The position numbers and the translations under genes are program-made. Below are positions 56,154 through 64,000 of a DNA stretch of 64,000 nt, in pieces. Below the pieces are notes generated by a model. It was not told the DNA's origin, did no database searches, and saw only the letters and a program-made list of their open reading frames with translations. Within the stretch, counting starts at the first letter, position 1. Each line of letters opens with the position of its first letter. This DNA is from Anthoceros angustus (Eukaryota > Streptophyta > Anthocerotopsida > Anthocerotales > Anthocerotaceae): contig MU008167.1 of NCBI GenBank assembly GCA_010909165.1, positions 1,290,001 to 1,354,000 on the forward strand, in the 5' to 3' direction.

Positions 56154-59100
56154 ATGGCGACTCCGCTGGCGCTGTCCTGTGCAACATCGACGCTGCCGTC
56201 GTCTTCTTCGTCCTCGGGACAAGGCCAAGGCCGTGGCCCCGTCTCCCCGCCTCCCTTCATCGAGCTGCTGTACTTTCACAAGGCGATCCGGGCGGAGCTG
56301 GAGCGGCTGCACCAGGATGCGCTCGCTGTGGAGGACGGGAGCGAAAGGGAGGTGCGGGCGCTCGTCGATCGATACTTCTTCCTGCTCTCCATCTACAATC
56401 ACCACAGCAGAGTGGAGGATGAGGTAGCGGATTTTTAGGTCAAGTTTGGGAAGATGGAATTTTCTTCAGTCTGGGAGGCTGAAGTGCGTGCGGGTTGCAG
56501 GTCCTGTTTCCGGCGTTGGATCTTCGTGTCAAGAACGTTGCTTCTGCGTACTCGCTCGAGCATCAGGTGGCAACAAACCTGTTTGATCAGATGTCCGCAC
56601 ATTTGACTGCGGCGTTGAAGGAGAAGGGGAATGTTTCTACTCACCTCCGACGAGACATTATCGGGTGTGCGGAAGCCATTCAGACTACTCTCAATCAGCA
56701 CTTGTCGAAGGAGGAGGAACATGTGAGTGGTTTTGGATTACCAGCTGGGAGATTGCTGGCTGGCTGAGGTGCTGATTTAGTTTATGTTTTACTTGGCAGG
56801 TGTTTCCGCTTCTTTTTCGTCATTTTAATTATGAAGAGCAGGCAGCTTTAGTGTGGCAGTTCATGTGTAGCTTTCCGGTGAACTTGATGGAGAAGTTTCT
56901 TCCATGGCTTGCATCGTCTCTGTCTGTGGAGGAGAAGAACGAGATGGTTGCCTGCCTGCAAGAGATTGTCCCGAGGGAGGAGTTACTTCAGAAGGTGTTT
57001 TCTCGTCTGCAGGTTTTGAACTTTTCGATCGTTGCTGATTAGTTTTCCTGAGCCCTGACAGCCTTGGAAATCTCTTGCATCTGTGGAAAAAGGTTGTTTC
57101 GACCTGGCTGGAGGGGGGCTCTTTGGCAGCGGAGTTGAGGGGTCCTGGAAGCATGTCCTTGTTAGCTATATGTTCTGAGTCCTTTTCGGAGCTGGTACAA
57201 GAGTCTTCCAACGGAAGGATGGAGGGCAGTCCTGCTCTCTATCTTGAGGATGATGGGTCACCAGAAATTGTGAACGATCTGAGTGAAGGAACAGAAGAGA
57301 TGGATTCAGGTGAGGATGACTGCCAGAAAGATGCCGAAAGCTTACAGGGGTGTATCAAGCTTCCTATTAATGAGCTCCTGTACTGGCATACTGCCATTCG
57401 GAAAGAGCTGCAAGAATTTGTCGACGAAGCACGCAGAATCGAATCTTCTGATTTAGTGTCCCCCACTACTTTGTCCTCGTTCATTGAACGATTGCAATTT
57501 TTGGCAGATGTCTGCATATTTCACAGGTGGGACTACCCTTTCAGCACTCTTCACCTTGTTTGAAACATAGAAGGGTGTACTCTAGTGTTGAAAAAACTCT
57601 CATTTCAGTGCTGCAGAAGATAATGTCGTCTTCCCGGCTGTTGGCCTGAAAGTGAAGCGCCCAGTGTCCTATGCGGCAAGGCATGCAGAAGAAGAACAAC
57701 AGTTTGACGATGCTCGGAAGCTGCTTGTGGATTTTCAGATTGCTGGACTTGGCAGTCCTAGAGCATGTGCCATCCACAAAGAGCTATGTGCTCAGGCAGA
57801 GCACATAGTGGAGACAGTCCAACAGCATTTGCTGGATGAAGAAGTTGAGGTGCAGATTCAGTTTTCTGTGTTGATCTATGTGCATGCAAGAGGACCCATT
57901 GCTGGCCCTATAGGTTCAGCATTCTCTCGAATCTCCTCACTCAACATCTCATTTTTCAGATTCTACCACTTGCTCGGAAGCACTGCAGTGTGGAGGAGCA
58001 GCGGCTACTGCTTTATGAAAGCCTTCGTGTAATGCCACTCAAGTTTTTGGAGAGAGCGCTGCCTTGGCTTGTTGCAGTACTGACTGAAGATGAGGCCAAG
58101 GATATGCTCTGCAACATGCATTTAGCTGGTTCATCTCCTTCCTTCTCTTACACTTCCTCCATTTCCTGCTGCTCTGCTCCCCCTATTTCCTCCTTCCTTT
58201 GTACAATCTTCCTCGTCCCTTCTTCCTTGTAGTTGCCTTCTTGCTGGTTTTGTTCTTCGTGCATGCCTTTTCTCTTTTTCCTCGCTCCTCTGTCCGCTGT
58301 TTTGCTCAGGTGCTTTCTTGTTACGGCCATGCATTTCTTGGAGTTTATGCTTGTATTTGTTGTGTGTGTATGCAGCTCCTGACACAGACAAGGCCTTAGT
58401 CACCTTATTCTCTGGTTGGGCTTGCAAAGGACAACTAAGCAGTTGTATCAAGGCACGTCCATTCAGGTGTTTGTCAACCTGTTCTGCACATCCTTGCTCT
58501 GTAATGAAAGTGCTCGATCCAAGCAATGCAGAGCTGGAGAACCCAGAGGATAGGCTGGGTAGTCTATCATTTGTGGATGAAGTTCAAACTCTTGGAGAAA
58601 CATTTGAGAGGCCTGTGAAACGTGCGCGAAATGAAACGAATGAAGGAAGAGAAGACCCAATCTTCAGCTGTGGGAAGGCTGCACAGCAAGAAGGAGCAGG
58701 CAAGCCGATTGTCAAACACTTGTGCTGTGCTCCTGAATTAGGCATGAGTCCCATCCTTGGAACTGGGGCTGCAAGGTCAATTGGAAGTGCATGCCGCTCT
58801 GTCTTGCATGATGGGCTGCAGGGAAAAGGTTCAGGTTCTCTGGGTTCCAGTCTATTTGGCTGGGGTAGCACCAGGGGCACTTTCTCAAATGGCCCTCGTC
58901 CGAAGCCGATTGACCACATCTTTCAGTTTCACAAAGCCATTAGAAAGGACTTAGAATATCTTGATATCGAGTCTGCCAAGCTCTCTGACTGTGATGATGA
59001 ATTCCTGAGGCAGTTTAGTGGGAGGTTCACGTTCTTACAGGGTCTTTATCGGGCCCACAGCAATGCTGAAGACGATATTGTATTTCCAGCATTGGAAGTG

Positions 59101-61764
59101 CATGCCGCTCTGTCTTGCATGATGGGCTGCAGGAAAAGGTTCAGGTTCTCTGGGTTCCAGTCTATTTGGCTGGGGTAGCACCAGGGGCACTTTCTCAAAT
59201 GGCCCTCGTCCGAAGCCGATTGACCACATCTTTCAGTTTCACAAAGCCATTAGAAAGGACTTAGAATATCTTGATATCGAGTCTGCCAAGCTCTCTGACT
59301 GTGATGATGAATTCCTGAGGCAGTTTAGTGGGAGGTTCACGTTCTTACAGGGTCTTTATCGGGCCCACAGCAATGCTGAAGACGATATTGTATTTCCAGC
59401 ATTGGAAGCGAAGGAGGCTCTCCATAATATCAGCCATTCATACACTATTGATCACAAACAGGAAGAACAGCTTTTCGCAGACATTTCTCAGGTGTTTTCT
59501 GAGCTTCTCGCTCTCCATAGTAAAACCAAAATGGAGTTGGGAGTAGAGAGGGATTGGTCTAGAGAGGTTGACATTGGGAGTGATGTGGGTAAACGGCGGG
59601 AGGTTGCTTCTAAACTGCAGCGAATGTGCAAATCTGTCCGGGTTAGCCTGGACCAACATGTGTCTAGAGAAGAAGTCGAGTTGTGGCCTTTGTTTGATGT
59701 ACATTTTACAATAGAAGAGCAGGATAACATTATCGGTCGAATCATTGGGACAACAGGAGCTGAAGTTTTACAGGCAATGATTCCTTGGGTTACCACAGCT
59801 CTCACAGAAGAGGAGCAAACCACCATGCTGAGTACATGGAGGCAAGCTACTCGGAATACTATGTTTGATAAGTGGCTAAGTGCTTGGTGGAAGGAGTCAC
59901 CAGACTCTGTCCCTGAATCTATGTGTTCGCCATCAGATAAAGATGCTTTCCCACCCTCAGGGACCAGTGAATCCCTTCAGATGGTGGCAGATTATCTGGA
60001 ACTGACAAACCAGGAAAATAAGGGGTCGTCAGAGCCTCCCCCCGAAGAGGCGAGTACTGAGCTTAAATGTTCTGAAATGCCAGAGAGTATCGGTGCCAGG
60101 CCTGAACATGCTAGTGATGGTGCCAGGCCTGAACATGGTAGTGATGGTTGGCGTTCAGTGTCATCATTCGACAATAAGGAAACCGACAGTGAAAAGTTCA
60201 GGCCAGGGTGGCAAAGTATCTTTCGCATGAATCAGAAAGAAGTGGAGGCTGCCATAAGAAAAGTCTCCAGTGACAGCTCCCTCGACCCTCGTCAAAAATC
60301 TTATCTCATTCAGAACCTTATGACCAGGTGGGATAACAAGCCTTGCTCTGTCTGTTTTATGGACAGTTGACTTTGCAGACACACTAGCATTTGAATATAT
60401 TTCCCACGAGTGTATAATTGCTTTGAATATGCCTGGAGATATTCTTATCGGTGGATCTTTTCTGGGTCAGCCGTTGGATTGTGGCTCAGCAGAAGTTGAC
60501 ACAATCAGAGGCAGATAAGGGGTTGGATTCGGTGGGAGATGTACCTGGGCGGGTGAGGTCGTTTCATAATGAGGATACCGGAGTATATGGCTGTGAGCAT
60601 TACAAGAGGAACTGCAAACTTCGTGCTGCTTGCTGTGGTTCTCTCTTCACGTGTCGATTTTGCCATGACAAAGTCAGTGACCACAGTATGGACAGGTAGT
60701 GGCTGATGTAAAGCTGGCATAAGGAATGTTGAAGGCAACAAACATGATGTTGGCCTTATCTGACAAAGGCTTTCTCTTTCAGGCATGCTACTGTGGAGGT
60801 GATGTGCATGAAGTGTTTGGAGGTCCAGCCTGTGTCTCAATATTGTATCACTCCCTCATGTGATGGATACCGTATGGCACGCTACTTCTGTAGCATCTGC
60901 AAATTTTTTGATGATGATGGCAGGTGCTGTGTTCTGCACTAACTTACCCTCTTGTTCCTCATGGTGGTGGTTGGCTTATGGAATGGGTTGCTCTAAACTG
61001 TGCTTCATTTTGTGTGCAGGGACATATACCACTGTCCATCTTGCAACCTTTGCAGAGTGGGGAAGGGACTTGGTATAGACTTCTTCCACTGCATGACTTG
61101 CAATTCCTGTATGTCTAAAAGCCTCACTAGTCACAAGTGTCGGGAGAAAGGACTTGAGTCCAATTGTCCCATTTGTCATGATTTTCTGTTTACTTCAAAC
61201 ACTCCAGTGAAGGCTCTTCGTTGCAACCATTTCATGCACTCAGCTTGCTTTCAGGTGAAGGTTTTATCTACTGGCCAGCCTATGGCTTGTCTTCAGTGTT
61301 TCTTGCATGGCAGCTTTGGAAAACTCAGTTGTCATGATTGGCATGGTGCAGGCATACACTTGCAGCAACTACACCTGTCCAGTGTGTAGCAAGTCGCTTG
61401 GAGATATGTCGGTATGTCTCTTCAGCTTAGGTGCCCTGGTCTATGTGGCACAATTGGTTGCAAAGCTGCCTTTCTTACTAAACAGTGTGTGTGGTAGGTA
61501 TACTTCGGGATGCTTGATGCCTTATTGGCTGCAGAACGGCTTCCAGATGAGTATCGCAGTCGTCGGCAGGTGTGTGGGTGGTTGCAGTCTAGTCAATTGT
61601 TTGAATCATGACACTCACGTGGAGAACCTGTCAAACAAGTCTAATTTTATGTTCTTGAACAGGAAATCCTTTGCAATGACTGTGAACAGAAAGGGACGGC
61701 AAGGTTTCACTGGTTGTACCATAAATGTGGCACTTGTGGATCTTACAACACTCGAGCAATCTGA
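56154..61764 (+). CDS. BTS: BRUTUS-like hemerythrin RING E3 ubiquitin ligase (disrupted)
   Basis: Thirteen exons: 56154-56423, 56501-56722, 56800-56994, 57093-57526, 57609-57849, 57960-58128, 58376-60327, 60471-60695, 60783-60923, 61020-61254, 61352-61411, 61498-61569, 61663-61764. Domain order matches plant BRUTUS and BTSL, which bind iron through hemerythrin domains and ubiquitinate iron-deficiency transcription factors. Hemerythrin 1 spans exons 1-3 (LLYFHKAIRAEL, YNHHSRVEDE, LFRHFNYEEQ). Hemerythrin 2 spans exons 4-6 (LLYWHTAIRKEL, AAEDNVVFPAV, RKHCSVEEQR). Hemerythrin 3 is in exon 7 (IFQFHKAIRKDL, HSNAEDDIVFPA). Exons 8-10 give the CHY and CTCHY zinc fingers (GCEHYKRNC, YHCPSCNLCR), exons 10-11 the RING (CPICHDF ... 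CNHFMHSACF ... CPVC). The last exon ends in a zinc ribbon (CGTCGSYNTRAI, TGA). A 311-bp tandem duplication in exon 7 causes a stop at 59,178. Confidence 0.92.
58780..59400 (+). repeat. 311-bp tandem duplication inside BRUTUS-like exon 7
   Basis: Copy 1 is 58,780-59,090, copy 2 is 59,091-59,400. The copies differ by one base (GGGAAAAGG against GGAAAAGG). Each boundary carries ATTGGAAG (58,780, 59,091 and 59,401), so the duplication arose at an 8-bp microhomology or is an assembly overlap. It repeats the start of hemerythrin 3 and shifts the frame. Confidence 0.95.
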
Positions 61765-62501
61765 GACTTCAAGAATGGCGCCTTGTTTCCATGGTCAGAA
61801 CAAGTCTTCTCACATTTCAGCAAGCGAACTGTTGTGACGTTTTCGTTCTGCTGTCATTCTGCTGTTTTCATTCATGTTTGACCAGTTGTTCTAATGACAG
61901 CAAGTGGATGATGGGAGCCTAGCACTCGAGACATACAGATTCTTCACATCTTACGCTTTAGACCGGACCGTGGTACGTCTCATCGTTTGCCAGTTCCTGG
62001 AAGAGAGTTGGCGAAAGTGGAACCAGAGTCCCCCAACCTGAGCTCCCGTTGTTTGGCAGGTTTGGAGCCAAAACGTTTCGAAGGGTGGAGACGCAAGTGG
62101 CACTTCACCATAGAGTATAGTGGCCGAATCAACGTATGGTGACGAGAAGAGGGTGAGCGTGTAAATGATGTGTATATTACAAGTGGGTATTTATTTCTGG
62201 ATGTTAACAACTCGAAGTACCCCTGCGATGTATTGTTGGATTGTTAGCTACGTTGGAACTTTTTCGAGATTACCTCGCCACCACTGGCACGCCTACCATA
62301 TCTTGTAACAACTACCTGATGTCACTGCCCATACGCAGTTTTGCTCTTACCAATTTAACTCGTAGAATCAAGGCGATAATTTCAGGCCCACTTGCTTGTT
62401 CTTCTGATTGAAGTATTGAAAAATACAAAAAAATGAACACAATTTGTTGGGATCCACGTCTCATTGCGTAGAAAGAATCAAGCTGTGCTGAAAAATCTTT
62501 T
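61765..62501. other. Convergent intergenic region
   Basis: Holds the 3' UTRs of the plus-strand BRUTUS-like and minus-strand kinase genes. No further gene is seen. Confidence 0.6.
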
Positions 62502-64000
62502 TCACGGCAGAGGCTCCTGGACATTGCCCAGTCGGTTCAGATGTAGGTACGCATCAGTTCCTGCACATCGATCAGACAAGAAACCGTGAAATTTTAGATG
62601 CTGGATGTATCATTTAAGGCAAAGCAATCGATGCTTAATAGGCCAGGGAAGAACGTACCGTAGCCCTCCATGGAAATGACCTGCAAATCCCCGCCAAAAT
62701 ATCTTGCATAAAGTCTACTAATTGGCAACCCATAGCCATATCCAGCCATAACCTGTGGCATCTCTTGTAACTGGCTCACTGATGTTTTGGCTGTGCTGTA
62801 TAAGTAAGTCCAAATCTTGGGTAAGCCACTTCGCGGAATGCCACCCCCCTCATCAGATATCTATAGTGAAGATGTCAAAAGAACAAATCAATACAAAATA
62901 ATGGCCCAGCTTAAACGAAACTCCGTCTCTTTCAAAATTCGGACCAGACCACCTGACCTTAATTGTTACATCTTCCAGACCATCAGCAACAACCACCCTG
63001 ATGGGTGGGTAGTCACGATCGTCATCCTGAAACCTCTCTTGAACAGCTCGCAGAGAGTTCTTGACGAGTTCGAAAAGCATCTGATGTAAATGTGTTGGTA
63101 CATACCTGCAAGCATGGAAGACACGGCGCAAAAAGGCATACAGACATTAGTTGGTAACAGAGATGAGATGAGATGAGAACGATTACTGCCAATCTGAGAT
63201 ATGGCATGAGATATAAGAGACATGGATCTACTTACGCAAATGTGAAATGTGGGTCACCAAAGACGTGAACCTCTGGAGCACTGCCATAAGTCCGCATACA
63301 CGCTGATCGAGCATCATCGATCGCATTCTTGGCAATCTCCACTGGTGAAACGTTTGTACATATCAGGCCAATATAACCAGGAGGCGGATGTTGGTGGTGC
63401 AGAGCAACGTGCTGTCCTGTCAATTCACATAGAGAGACTTTAAGTTTAGTACAAGCAACTAAGCCTAGAAAACGTGGAAAGGATAGAACGATGTGGAAGT
63501 GCAGAGCTGCTACTGACCTATCAGCATTCGAATCCCAATTCGGCTCATGTAGAATCGATCCAGAAACTGATGGATTTCCGGAAGCTCGTTCAGGCCCACC
63601 TTGCGGCCCAGATCTTCCTTCAACTCCTGGATTCCCATGGCCATCGTTGGCACCACATTATTGTGCCGAATTTTGATCTGGTGTATCAACTCCGTGAACT
63701 TCTGCTCATCCGCAGCATCCTGGATCTCTGGGAAGATTCTCAAGTCCTTGAACGAGTCCACATACCAGTCCCTGACCTTCAGCCAAACCCACAAACATGT
63801 CAAAACACGTCCAAACACTCCAGTCAGCTCCCATCACCTCATCAGGTCTAACCCAACGACAAGGGCAGCAGTACCTTGAGAACAGGGCTCTTTAGAGACA
63901 GCCCCTGAGGTAGATTATCAAGCTCCGCCACGCGGTGAGCCAGCCGAACCGGCAGCTCCTTGTGCAGAAACTGGGCAGACACCAGGAGATTCCTCTCGGT
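62502..64000 (-). CDS. PDK: Pyruvate dehydrogenase kinase, 3' part (5' end beyond window)
   Basis: Six exons on the minus strand: 64000-63875 (open at the edge), 63776-63518, 63416-63236, 63105-62958, 62860-62659, 62560-62502. Mitochondrial PDK phosphorylates the E1-alpha subunit and switches off the pyruvate dehydrogenase complex. The N-terminal four-helix part is seen ([48 protein letters not shown]). The GHKL ATPase part follows with the N box ([19 protein letters not shown]), G1 ([17 protein letters not shown]) and G2 ([22 protein letters not shown]) motifs, ending in the plant-typical NVQEPLP. It is transcribed towards the BRUTUS-like gene. Confidence 0.96.

Noticed and set aside
55736-56405. 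Open frames on both strands upstream of the BRUTUS-like start
   Set aside because: GC-rich chance frames; the ATG at 56,154 begins the conserved hemerythrin exon.

Overview
This window looks like nuclear DNA of a land plant. The protein-coding genes have GT-AG introns mostly of 75-180 bp. The gene set is plant-typical: a plastid alpha-amylase of the AMY3 type, a thylakoid TerC protein, a BRUTUS-type hemerythrin E3 ligase, a plant-type pyruvate dehydrogenase kinase and a PL4 rhamnogalacturonan lyase. The short introns, the style of the PPR fragments and the intronless TerC gene suggest a lycophyte such as Selaginella. That assignment is inference only.

Positions 1 to about 41.5 kb hold no intact gene. 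They are a dense mosaic of decayed repeats built from a few modules: R1 boxes carrying a small hairpin, eight copies of a PPR-gene fragment, an S segment, an R2 segment of unknown origin, four Ty1/copia gag-protease-integrase remnants, and four copies of an LTR-like leader. The leader carries AT-rich palindromes, a TATA box, a TSS-proximal hairpin, a 10-bp satellite and a Lys/Pro-rich minisatellite. In three places it is followed by a Ty3/gypsy-like gag and protease region and by a short stretch resembling the SAM-binding motif of a C5-DNA methyltransferase. From about 12.6 kb the modules recur in the same order as roughly 10-kb units, ending near 22.8, 33.5 and 42.8 kb. Each unit ends in the 3' part of an alpha-amylase gene on the minus strand. 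Only the last amylase copy continues into a full 5' end, so it looks like the parent locus. Many junctions between unrelated modules fall on 8-14 bp words shared by both partners.

From 41.6 to 47.7 kb there are four minus-strand genes packed head to tail: the alpha-amylase (with small frameshifts), a conserved-looking protein I cannot name, a plastid TerC protein and an ALG13-like glycosyltransferase. From 47.7 to 55.7 kb the DNA is markedly AT-rich. It holds a 15-exon rhamnogalacturonan lyase that can be read to 644 residues, then repeats including a tRNA-Gly-like SINE head, a nonautonomous hAT-type element with 8-bp target-site duplication and a readable empty site, and a three-copy 205-bp tandem repeat.

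From 56.1 kb to the end are a plus-strand BRUTUS-like iron-sensing E3 ligase, whose large exon is broken by a 311-bp tandem duplication, and, convergent to it, the 3' part of a pyruvate dehydrogenase kinase gene that runs off the right edge. Many copies differ by 1-2 base homopolymer indels, so some frameshifts may be sequencing or assembly errors. Exon boundaries were read by eye and may be off by a base or two.
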